In this document: positions 1 through 5,558 of the stretch, in pieces
How the letters are laid out: each line of letters opens with the position of its first letter
How positions within the stretch are numbered: position 1 is the stretch's first letter
From: Spirochaetota bacterium
Lineage (GTDB): Bacteria; Spirochaetota; B62-G9; DRHN01
Direction of reading: 5' to 3'
Assembly: GCA_023136305.1 (NCBI GenBank)
Contig: JAGLSF010000136.1
Span: 1 to 5,895 of the forward strand
Length of the DNA stretch: 5,895 nucleotides
Notes under the pieces: generated by a model
Databases searched by the model: none
What the model saw: the letters and a program-made list of their open reading frames with translations, nothing else
Told to the model about the DNA's origin: nothing
Translations under genes and position numbers: made by a program

Positions 1-599
1 TCGGTGTAGGGCCATGGAATTATATCCGTCTTTTGACCAGGCATCTGCTCAGGGTCGTAAAGGGTAAAGAACTGAACATAGCGTGCCTTCGATGTTGGTT
101 CGAATCCCTTTATGACATCGGCAAGGGGGATACCAACCCAGGGGATGACCATGGACCAGGCCTCGACACAGCGCAGCCGGTAGATACGCTCTTCCAGATC
201 ATGCCGCTTGATCAGCTTGTCAACATCGTACACACCGGGTTTCTCCACATGTCCGTCAACAGTAACGGTCCAGGGTCGTGATTTGAAACCCCTTGCCTTC
301 TTTGCAGGACTTGCTTTGTCCAGACCGAACTCGTAATAATTATTGTAGGTGGATGCATCGGTGAATCTGTTCGGCTTCTCATCGGAGCTGTAGGGACTCT
401 CCTCTATACTTCCGAATTTTATCTTTTTATCGTTGGCCCATGCCTTTGACAAGTAGGAGGGAAGGAGCAGGGTGAATGCAGCTGCGGCAGCGGTTTTGCC
501 AAGCCCCCTGATAAACCTCCGCCGACTCATGTAAAGTTCCTTATCAGTGATATCGTACCACTTGATATCAGAATCGTAATGTGGTTTCTTTTTGAGCAT
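1..599 (-). CDS. msrP: Protein-methionine-sulfoxide reductase catalytic subunit MsrP (YedY), N-terminal part
   Basis: Molybdopterin enzyme of the sulfite oxidase fold that reduces methionine sulfoxide in periplasmic proteins, taking electrons from the haem membrane protein MsrQ. The visible 199 residues match the family closely. There is a twin-arginine signal (SRRRFIRG, residues 25-32) followed by an alanine/leucine-rich hydrophobic stretch to about residue 55. After it come YNNYYEFGLDKA, then RLRCVEAWSM with Cys144 as the expected molybdenum ligand, then PEQMPGQ. The ATG at 599 is preferred because GAGGTGAG (604-611) precedes it at good spacing. The ATG at 530 (Met24, just before the arginines) is possible, but the E. 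coli protein also has a pre-twin-arginine extension. The C-terminal part and any msrQ lie beyond the left edge. The gene is divergent from msrA, which has the same repair chemistry. The family call is secure from sequence; export and the MsrQ partner are inferred from the family. Confidence 0.96.
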   Translation of the reverse strand, partial: MLKKKPHYDSDIKWYDITDKELYMSRRRFIRGLGKTAAAAAFTLLLPSYLSKAWANDKKIKFGSIEESPYSSDEKPNRFTDASTYNNYYEFGLDKASPAKKARGFKSRPWTVTVDGHVEKPGVYDVDKLIKRHDLEERIYRLRCVEAWSMVIPWVGIPLADVIKGFEPTSKARYVQFFTLYDPEQMPGQKTDIIPWPYT

Positions 600-671
600 T
601 ACACTCACCTCGCCTATTGATTGGAAAAGAAGCCCGACACACTTTTACTCTCAACGTATGGGTTCAATCTT

Positions 672-700
672 ACATTAATTTTTACACTATTAACAGTCAA
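672..700 (-). promoter_or_regulatory. Possible sigma70-type promoter for msrP
   Basis: On the minus strand TTGACT (700-695) is followed after 17 bases by TAATGT (677-672). The -35 box is good and the -10 box is weak. It lies about 70-100 bases upstream of the msrP ATG, in an AT-rich stretch. This is sequence resemblance only. Confidence 0.3.
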
Positions 701-905
701 GGTATAGCATCCAGAGCGCAATCCTTAAAACACGGGTCCATCTAGCGGTAGAGAATATAGTGCTCATGCGATATCCTTCGATTAGGCCTTCCATATATTA
801 TTCCCTGATAGTGCAGTGTGGATAGTTACAATAGCATATGATCTCAAATTATTCTCTCAGTTGGTGACATCTGGGATACAAAAACCATGTCGTGAAAATA
901 TTACT

Positions 906-940
906 GGATGCGGGCGCTGCCCGGATCCGGCATCCCCCCT
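906..940 (+). terminator. Compound hairpin followed by C/T run (attenuator- or terminator-like)
   Basis: GGATGC (906-911) can pair with GCATCC (930-935). Inside it GGGC (912-915) pairs with GCCC (919-922) around a three-base loop. The outer stem is followed by CCCC and then TTTTT (936-944 region). It lies about 180 bases before the msrA start on the msrA sense strand, so it could be an attenuator in a leader or simply a stray dyad. The internal unpaired bases (923-929) weaken it. Confidence 0.25.
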
Positions 941-973
941 TTTTCATCGTAAATTCGAAAGGAGGTGGACATT

Positions 974-1066
974 GTGCCGCCTGACTGTGGCGTGTATTCC
1001 ATTAACCCCTTGTGTGTATGCAACATATGCCTCCTATTTATCCCTGTTCCCGCCTTCGTCAGGTGA
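974..1066 (+). other. Possible 30-codon leader ORF with strong Shine-Dalgarno
   Basis: AAAGGAGGTGG (958-968) precedes a GTG at 974 with about 8 bases of spacing. The frame runs 30 codons to TGA at 1064-1066. The peptide would have cysteines at positions 5, 14, 16 and 19 and a hydrophobic second half. I recognise no homologue. The TGA lies 54 bases before the msrA start. The Shine-Dalgarno can fold into a local hairpin (963-968 with 977-982) with the GTG in its loop, or pair with CCTCCT at 1030-1035. Without coding evidence this is a candidate only; the Shine-Dalgarno match may be chance. Confidence 0.15.
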
Positions 1067-1120
1067 TTATTGTTTATAGTGTAAAGAGTTCCCAATAAAA
1101 AATGAAAGGGGGATTCTAAA

Positions 1121-1780
1121 GTGAAAACAACAAATCAAATAATTATCCCACTCATTGTGCTGTTAGCTGCTGGCATGGTGTTATTCACAGCTCAACCGCT
1201 CTTCTCGCAGCATGGGGAGACGGTTTCTGAGAGAGTGACGGAGGAAAATACAGCAGACAATATGGCAGTCGCAACCTTTGGTGCCGGTTGTTTCTGGAGT
1301 ATCGAGGCTCTGTACGATAGATTCGACGGGGTGGCATCGGCCGAATCCGGCTATGCGGGTGGATCGAAGGAGAATCCAACCAGTGAGGAATTGAGCAGGG
1401 GAAAATGGGGATATGCAGAGGTCGTTCAGATCACGTACGATCCGAAGGTGGTCAGTTACAACGAACTTCTGGAACTGTTCTGGGAAGTCCATGATCCGAC
1501 AACCCTGAACCCTCAGGGGGAAGATGTGGGACGCAAGTATCGCTCCATTATTCTGTACCACAATGAGGATCAGAAGAGGCTGGCAGAGGAGTCAATGATA
1601 AACGCTTCGAAGGACTTCGAAGATCCCATCGTGACGGAAGTCGTATCCCTGAAGGCCTTCTACCCTGCAGAGCAGTACAATCAGGATTTCTATGACAACA
1701 ATCAAAACTCTCGCTACTGCAAGACCATCATAAACCCGAAGCTGAAGAAGCTGAAGAAGCTTGGTTTCTACGACGAGTAA
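1121..1780 (+). CDS. msrA: Peptide-methionine (S)-S-oxide reductase MsrA with N-terminal export/anchor segment
   Basis: Thiol-dependent reductase of methionine-S-sulfoxide, free or in proteins. Of the 219 residues, about 50-215 form the MsrA domain. It opens with the catalytic motif GCFWSIEA (Cys57 nucleophile), then GYAGG, then GYAEVVQITYDP with the conserved Glu after the Tyr-Ala (usually His-Ala). It continues through HDPTTLNPQGEDVGRKYRS and FYPAEQYNQDFY, and ends in a resolving cysteine in RYCKTIINPK (Cys200). Residues 7-22 are a hydrophobic stretch after one lysine: a Sec signal peptide or uncleaved anchor. No lipobox and no clear AXA site are seen, so periplasmic location is inferred. 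The start is GTG at 1121, with AAAGGGGG (about 1105-1112) as ribosome-binding site. An internal ATG (Met48), just where cytosolic MsrA proteins begin, lacks a well-spaced ribosome-binding site. The tail carries a tandem GCTGAAGAA repeat giving Lys-Leu-Lys-rich residues 207-213. No MsrB domain is fused. Confidence 0.96.
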   Translation: MKTTNQIIIPLIVLLAAGMVLFTAQPLFSQHGETVSERVTEENTADNMAVATFGAGCFWSIEALYDRFDGVASAESGYAGGSKENPTSEELSRGKWGYAEVVQITYDPKVVSYNELLELFWEVHDPTTLNPQGEDVGRKYRSIILYHNEDQKRLAEESMINASKDFEDPIVTEVVSLKAFYPAEQYNQDFYDNNQNSRYCKTIINPKLKKLKKLGFYDE

Positions 1781-1789
1781 ATAAACGCC

Positions 1790-1812
1790 CGCCTGTCCTG
1801 TGCAGACAGACG
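1790..1812. terminator. Hairpin between convergent genes, possible weak bidirectional terminator
   Basis: CGCCTGTC (1790-1797) and GACAGACG (1805-1812) form an 8-position stem with a 7-base loop, starting 10 bases after the msrA stop. In a minus-strand transcript the single imperfect pair becomes a G-U wobble and the stem is followed by GGCGUUUAUUU. In the plus strand it is a C-A mismatch with only a short CCCTTTC tail. It therefore fits better as the terminator of the minus-strand GH63-like transcript than of msrA. The U-run is short, so strength is uncertain. Confidence 0.35.
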
Positions 1813-1916
1813 CCCTTTCATGAAGTTACATGTGCAAACCTTCCCGAACATTCATTCTTCACCTTCCATACAGTGTCAACCGTTCATTCTCTTCCTGATA
1901 TGTCGGATCCACACTT

Positions 1917-2021
1917 TCAGCCGTTATTGGAACCCTCCTGTGCAAATCGTACCGCGATTGCCTGTCCAATTCCTGAAGTACCGCCCGTTACGAGAACGTT
2001 TTTCCCTTTAAGGCCTCTCAT
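1917..2021 (-). pseudogene. 5' remnant of a short-chain dehydrogenase/reductase (glucose-1-dehydrogenase-like)
   Basis: Thirteen bases after the stop of the GH63-like gene, AGGAGG (2033-2028) leads with 6 bases of spacing into ATG at 2021. The 34-codon frame encodes MRGLKGKNVLVTGGTSGIG and then QAIAVRFAQEGSN, ending with two unrelated codons and TGA at 1919-1917. This is the classical SDR N-terminus: beta-1, the TGxxxGxG dinucleotide-binding motif (residues 13-19) and helix A, stopping where beta-2 should begin. The typical protein has about 250 residues, so some 85 percent is missing. The catalytic Ser-Tyr-Lys region has no room before msrA at 1780. Homology appears to end near 1925. Beyond it, minus-strand frames hold only short unrecognised stretches, such as about 20 open codons ending in TGA at 1861-1859. 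The translation-initiation signal is intact, so a short peptide may still be made. A deletion or rearrangement joined this stub to the msrA side. Confidence 0.85.
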
Positions 2022-2033
2022 CCTCAGCCTCCT

Positions 2034-3353
2034 CTACACGATTGCGTCCTCTTCGTACAACAAATCCAGCAGGAGCGCTGCGGTCCAGGAGAAGTGGTCT
2101 GCTCCATGTCCGCGGCCGGTATCCGGATCATAGTACTCGTAGATGCCGCATTCTTCCGGAAGCTTCAACATCGATTTCTTAACCCGCTCTGCATAATCGT
2201 GAAGAGCGTAGTGCTTGAGGCCACGGTAGAGCATCCAGTTTACGTTTATCCAGATGGGTCCTCGCCAGTAGCGATTGGGTGAGAAACCCGGCTTTTCCTT
2301 GTCGTAACTGGGAACTGCAAGACAGACATGGTCGAGACGGCAGAAGCTGTTGGAGTTCAACCGGTCGCATATCTTTACCGCCCGTTCTCTCGATGGTACC
2401 CCTGCGAAGAGCGGGGTAAAGCCCGCCGCAACATGCGATTCGATAATCGAATTCGTCGTCATGTCGAAATCAAAATAGATGGAACTTTCTTCGTTCCAGA
2501 GTTTTGTATTCAAGCTCCGGGCTGTCAGGTCAGCCCATTGGGTGAAAGGTGTGGGATCTTTATCGAGAATGAGGGCAATCTCGGCCAGATCCCGGTTTGC
2601 TTTAACTGCGATTGTGTTGAGCAGTACGTCCTTTATGAGAAAGGGGCAATCCTTCCTGATGCGCTCTTCATTATAGTTGTTGTCGTAGCCAACTTTAACC
2701 AGATAGGCGTATCGGTCATACTCCGCATTGCTGGGACGGTCCTCGTTTCCCACGATTTCAGTGTCCACGCGTTTATACAGCGGAATGTCATCAGGTTTGA
2801 TGGTGATTCGCTTCAATGCCTGATCCCATATCGGTGAATTGTCCTGACCCGATTCCCAGGGGTGCCGTATGTACAAAAGGCCATCACCATCCGGGTTTCG
2901 ATCACGATAGAGATACTCGTGCCATGCTTGCAGTTTGGGAAACATCTCCTTGAGGAAACGCAGCGCTCTTTTCTTTTTTCCATATTCGTAGATGTGAAGA
3001 ACGGCCGTGGCATGTACCGGTGGCTGTATGATTCCGGACGTCAGTGGTTTCCGGCCTGCATAGGGTGATCGACGGGTTTGCCAGAATTCCGGTCCGGGCG
3101 AATAATCCTTGGCCTTGGGATTGAATACAATGTGCGGCACGAGTCCATTCTGCCACTGTCCCTCGAACAGGGAACGTAATTCCTTTTCAGCCCGTGATTG
3201 ATTGAAGTGGGAATAGCCGATTGCGATAAATGCGGAGTCCCAGCTCCACTGGTGGGGATAGAGATTTGGTGCAGGTTTGGTGGCGTGTCCAAGCCAGTTT
3301 CCCTCGAGTACATCCTTTGCCTGCTGTGCCAGATCAGCGTAATCTTTAGCCAT
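2034..3353 (-). CDS. GH63/MGH1-like (alpha/alpha)6-barrel glycoside hydrolase (glucosylglycerate/mannosylglycerate hydrolase-like)
   Basis: Inverting alpha-glycosidase of 439 residues, often auto-annotated as amylo-alpha-1,6-glucosidase. The sequence begins with the substrate-pocket motif YPHQWSWDS (residues 32-40), then GLVPH and GIIQPPVHA (107-115). Next comes HPWESGQDNSPIWD, where Asp171 is the likely general acid. It continues with RYWRGPIWINVNWMLYRG (361-378) and ends with YEYYDPDTGRGHGADHFSW, where Glu406 is the likely base. These pairings follow characterised mycobacterial and Thermus hydrolases of glucosylglycerate and mannosylglycerate. No signal peptide is present, so it is cytoplasmic. 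The ATG at 3353 follows AGGAG (3360-3364) by 6 bases. A remnant SDR follows 13 bases downstream, and a GH15 gene is divergent upstream. The substrate is not settled by sequence: compatible solutes (glucosylglycerate, mannosylglycerate) or other small alpha-glucosides are more likely than polymeric glycogen, given the single compact domain. Confidence 0.88.
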   Translation of the reverse strand: MAKDYADLAQQAKDVLEGNWLGHATKPAPNLYPHQWSWDSAFIAIGYSHFNQSRAEKELRSLFEGQWQNGLVPHIVFNPKAKDYSPGPEFWQTRRSPYAGRKPLTSGIIQPPVHATAVLHIYEYGKKKRALRFLKEMFPKLQAWHEYLYRDRNPDGDGLLYIRHPWESGQDNSPIWDQALKRITIKPDDIPLYKRVDTEIVGNEDRPSNAEYDRYAYLVKVGYDNNYNEERIRKDCPFLIKDVLLNTIAVKANRDLAEIALILDKDPTPFTQWADLTARSLNTKLWNEESSIYFDFDMTTNSIIESHVAAGFTPLFAGVPSRERAVKICDRLNSNSFCRLDHVCLAVPSYDKEKPGFSPNRYWRGPIWINVNWMLYRGLKHYALHDYAERVKKSMLKLPEECGIYEYYDPDTGRGHGADHFSWTAALLLDLLYEEDAIV

Positions 3354-3407
3354 GAAGGGCTCCTGAATGGTTTCCTGTAGATAAATTTAATAGTTATAAG
3401 ATAAAAG

Positions 3408-3413
3408 ATTATA
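3408..3413 (-). promoter_or_regulatory. Possible -10 box for the GH63-like gene
   Basis: The minus strand carries a perfect TATAAT at 3413-3408, about 55 bases before the ATG, in AT-rich DNA that follows a run of T (minus strand). No hexamer close to TTGACA lies 16-18 bases upstream, so AT-richness alone could explain the match. Confidence 0.25.
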
Positions 3414-3566
3414 GGTATTTATATCAAAAAAACTCGAATAGTTGAGATGGTACAAAACTTTCTGGAGCTATGAAGTGTATACATTATCCGGGGACTTCAC
3501 CCTTTATCCGAAACAAATACAAAATCGGAAAACAATCCGGTATTATGGAATCTTTGGTGGATTTGG

Positions 3567-3629
3567 GGGCGGTGACTATATATTGACAGTAAACTGGCGA
3601 AGATAAAAGCTTTATCGTCGCTACCGCCC
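3567..3629 (+). repeat. Nested inverted repeat upstream of GH15 (operator or structured leader)
   Basis: The outer arms GGGCGGT (3567-3573) and ACCGCCC (3623-3629) are perfectly complementary over 7 bases. Inside, GGCGA-A-GATAAA (3596-3607) faces TTTATC-G-TCGCT (3611-3622) around the loop AGC. This gives about 11 pairs with one A-G mismatch and one G-T wobble. As RNA it would be an outer stem enclosing a 21-base left-side loop and a long hairpin. As DNA it is a dyad suited to a dimeric regulator. It is not followed by a T-run, so it is not a terminator. I recognise no riboswitch family. Confidence 0.55.
3583..3611 (+). promoter_or_regulatory. Perfect TTGACA with no matching -10, possible GH15 promoter
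   Basis: TTGACA at 3583-3588 is a perfect -35 hexamer pointing at the GH15 gene. At 17 bases the -10 position reads AAAGCT, and the best alternative (TAAAAG) is at 15 bases. A TATATT (3579-3584) overlapping it could be the -10 of another start, but with a weak -35. The expected -10 position lies in the centre of the inner dyad, as for a regulated promoter. Confidence 0.3.
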
Positions 3630-3644
3630 TGCAAATCGTCGATA
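3595..3644 (+). repeat. Three ATCGTCG-type boxes, one inverted, candidate regulator sites
   Basis: ATCGTCGCTA (3614-3623) and ATCGTCGATA (3635-3644) match at 9 of 10 positions and start exactly 21 bases apart, two DNA helical turns. A third copy in inverted orientation, TGGCGAAGAT (3595-3604), matches the first at 8 of 10. The regular phasing suits cooperative binding on one face of the helix. The inverted copy is also the left arm of the hairpin, so these observations are not independent. Confidence 0.35.
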
Positions 3645-3720
3645 GAAAAACCCCTTGTCATGCCCGGTTTTCACATTAAGATATTGAATATGCAATTCAA
3701 AGCACCGAGGCTCTTAAACG

Positions 3721-5526
3721 ATGCAGTACAAACCAATTGAAAACTACGGCGTCATAGGTGACCTGAACACAGTCGCCCTGGTGGGAAACGATGGGTCCAT
3801 CGATTTCATGGCCTTCCCGCACTTTAACGCCCCCACCATCTTCGCTGCGCTGCTCGACTCGAGGAGAGGGGGCAGGTTCAGTATCGCACCGTCGGCTCAG
3901 GGAGCACGACACAAACAGCTCTACCTGCCCAATACAAACGTGCTCCTCACACGCTTTCTCTTTCAGGAGGGCGTTGCCGAGCTTTCCGATTTCATGCCCG
4001 TGCAGGAGCAGATGCAAGCGCACCGACTGGTGCGCAGGATAAAAACGGTGAAAGGCACGATTCACTTTCGTATGATATGTGAACCTCGATTCGACTACGG
4101 TAGGGCAGGGCATCAAGTCAGAAAGACAAAGGGGGGAGTATCCTTCACCTCAGAGGGTTTCAACCCCGTATCGCTCTTCCTCAGAACCGACGCACCCGTT
4201 CGCATTCGGCAGGGTGCGGCAATATCCGATTTCACCCTTCACAGGGGTGAAACCCTTTCCTTCGTGCTCGAGGAGGCGCAGCCCCTCGGCGCATCGCTGT
4301 CCAAATCACCGACCTTCGTTTCCGAGTCCTTCAAGGAAACAGTCAACTTTTGGCGCAACTGGATCGGCAAATCCACCTACAGAGGTCGATGGCGGGAATG
4401 GGTAGACCGATCTGCCCTCATCCTCAAGCTCTTGACGTCGAAACCCTACGGGAGCATCGTTGCGGCGCCCACCTTCGGGCTTCCCGAGGTCATAGGCGGA
4501 GAGCGCAACTGGGATTACCGGTACACCTGGATACGGGATGCCTCCTTTACCCTGTACGCGCTCATCAGACTCGGCTACACTGAGGAGGCAGCAGCCTTCA
4601 TGAACTGGATCGAGGCACGCTGCGCTGAATTGAACTCCGATGGATCACTGCAGATCATGTACGGCATCGATGGGAGCCGCGATCTAACCGAGTTTGAGCT
4701 GCCGCATCTCGAAGGCTACCGAGGTTCGAAACCGGTTCGTATCGGAAACGGCGCCTACAATCAACTTCAGCTCGACATATATGGAGAGTTGATGGACTCG
4801 GTGTACCTCTACGACAAGTATGGCGAGCCCATATCCTACGATTTCTGGCAGAATCTGACCCATCTCGTGGAATGGGTGTGCCGTAACTGGATGCGTGAGG
4901 ATGAGGGGATTTGGGAGGTGAGAGGCGGAAAAAGGGAGTTCCTCTATTCGAGACTCATGTGCTGGGTTGCACTTGATCGGGGGATACGTCTCGCTGTTAA
5001 ACGGTCCTTTCCCGCACCGCTGGAACGCTGGCGTACGGTTCGCGACAAGATCTACCTCGATATCATGAACAACTTTTGGGACAAAGAGAGGCAGGCCTTT
5101 GTGCAGTACAAAGGATCGAAGAACCTGGATGCCTCAAATCTGCTCATGCCCCTCATGAAGTTCATCGGACCCACCGATCCACGCTGGCTCTCCACCTTAA
5201 AAGCGATAGAGCATGATCTGGTGGATGATTCGCTGGTTTTCCGCTACCGGATCGATGCTGGGGATTCCGACGGGCTCACAGGTGTTGAGGGGACCTTCAG
5301 CATGTGCTCATTCTGGTATGTGGAGTGCCTGTCCAGATCAGGTGATTTGGAGAAGGCTCGGTTTATTTTCGAGAAGGCGCTCGGGTACGCAAACCATCTC
5401 GGGCTCTACGCCGAAGAGCTCGGCCCGCAGGGAGAACACCTGGGTAACTTCCCGCAGGCATTCACCCATGTGGGCCTGATCAGCGCGCAACGCCGCTTAA
5501 CATATGATATACTGGGTGTCGCGTAG
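3721..5526 (+). CDS. Glycoside hydrolase family 15 protein (trehalase/glucoamylase-like)
   Basis: Inverting exo-acting alpha-glucosidase of 601 residues, the usual full length for this family. The N-terminal beta-sandwich domain starts YKPIENYGVIGDLNTVALV and spans to about residue 200. The catalytic (alpha/alpha)6 barrel follows, with FGLPEVIGGERNWDYRYTW (252-270) and IRDASFTLYAL. Then comes EDEGIWEVRGG, with Glu399 after Trp398 as general acid. Near the end is LYAEELGPQGEHLGNFPQAFTH (split here: LYAEELG at 562-568, then LGNFPQAFTH at 574-583), with Glu565 as likely base. Both catalytic glutamates are present, so it should be active. No signal peptide is seen, so it is cytoplasmic. The ATG at 3721 gives the family's standard N-terminus; its ribosome-binding site is modest (GAGG at 3707-3710). 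Family members include actinobacterial and archaeal trehalases as well as glucoamylases, so trehalose, maltodextrin or another alpha-glucoside could be the substrate. The divergent GH63-like gene supports a joint role in intracellular sugar or compatible-solute breakdown. Confidence 0.93.
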   Translation: MQYKPIENYGVIGDLNTVALVGNDGSIDFMAFPHFNAPTIFAALLDSRRGGRFSIAPSAQGARHKQLYLPNTNVLLTRFLFQEGVAELSDFMPVQEQMQAHRLVRRIKTVKGTIHFRMICEPRFDYGRAGHQVRKTKGGVSFTSEGFNPVSLFLRTDAPVRIRQGAAISDFTLHRGETLSFVLEEAQPLGASLSKSPTFVSESFKETVNFWRNWIGKSTYRGRWREWVDRSALILKLLTSKPYGSIVAAPTFGLPEVIGGERNWDYRYTWIRDASFTLYALIRLGYTEEAAAFMNWIEARCAELNSDGSLQIMYGIDGSRDLTEFELPHLEGYRGSKPVRIGNGAYNQLQLDIYGELMDSVYLYDKYGEPISYDFWQNLTHLVEWVCRNWMREDEGIWEVRGGKREFLYSRLMCWVALDRGIRLAVKRSFPAPLERWRTVRDKIYLDIMNNFWDKERQAFVQYKGSKNLDASNLLMPLMKFIGPTDPRWLSTLKAIEHDLVDDSLVFRYRIDAGDSDGLTGVEGTFSMCSFWYVECLSRSGDLEKARFIFEKALGYANHLGLYAEELGPQGEHLGNFPQAFTHVGLISAQRRLTYDILGVA

Positions 5527-5558
5527 CGCGTTAAGACTCCAATTCTCAGCAAGAAGTG

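Larger units (their letters stand above)
600..1120. other. Divergent msrP-msrA intergenic region (521 bases), no convincing gene
   Basis: Neither strand holds a recognisable protein gene. The msrP side (600-700) is AT-rich and carries its ribosome-binding site and a possible promoter. The middle (700-900) shows nothing I can interpret. The msrA side (900-1120) contains a GC-rich imperfect hairpin followed by a C/T run (906-945), a strong AAAGGAGGTGG sequence (958-968) and a TATAGT hexamer (1075-1080) that could be a -10 box with no good -35. Long open frames at 816-1079 (plus) and 901-1095 (minus) have no recognisable product. The length and internal structure would fit a long msrA leader, but no known riboswitch consensus was recognised. 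Confidence 0.6.
3354..3720. promoter_or_regulatory. Divergent regulatory region between the two glycoside hydrolases (367 bases)
   Basis: No gene is seen here. The half next to the GH63-like gene (3370-3430) is very AT-rich and has a TATAAT on the minus strand (3413-3408) without a good -35. The centre (3484-3540) repeats ATCCG-type words. The GH15 side (3567-3644) has a nested inverted repeat, three related ATCGTCG-like boxes and a perfect TTGACA (3583-3588). The GH15 start has a modest ribosome-binding site (GAGG, 3707-3710, 10 bases before the ATG). The arrangement suggests that one regulator could control both hydrolases; that is inference. Confidence 0.6.

Noticed and set aside
733..795. 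tRNA-like words: TCTAGCGGTAGA resembling a D-arm and CCTTCGATTAGG resembling a T-arm
   Set aside because: No acceptor stem closes around them, the anticodon stem is imperfect and spacing to the T-arm-like part is too short. Neither a functional nor a clearly decayed tRNA can be built.
816..1079. 87-codon plus-strand open frame upstream of msrA
   Set aside because: Composition is unlike a protein gene, no ribosome-binding site precedes its ATG and no motif is recognisable.
901..1095. 64-codon minus-strand open frame, with an AGGAGG close to an internal ATG
   Set aside because: The AGGAGG is only 2 bases from that ATG, the product is unrecognisable, and it covers a GC-rich hairpin that explains the open frame better.
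1741..1765. Tandem GCTGAAGAA repeat near the end of msrA as a microsatellite
   Set aside because: Only two copies, in frame, explained by the lysine/leucine-rich C-terminal tail.
2328..2837. 169-codon plus-strand open frame opposite the GH63-like gene
   Set aside because: It is fully antisense to a gene with clear family motifs and its product has no recognisable domain.
3697..4116. 139-codon minus-strand open frame opposite the start of GH15
   Set aside because: Antisense shadow of a strongly conserved coding region; no start signal or motif.
5520..5530. CGCG-TAG-CGCG palindrome at the GH15 stop codon as a terminator
   Set aside because: Only a 4-pair stem with a 3-base loop and no following T-run.
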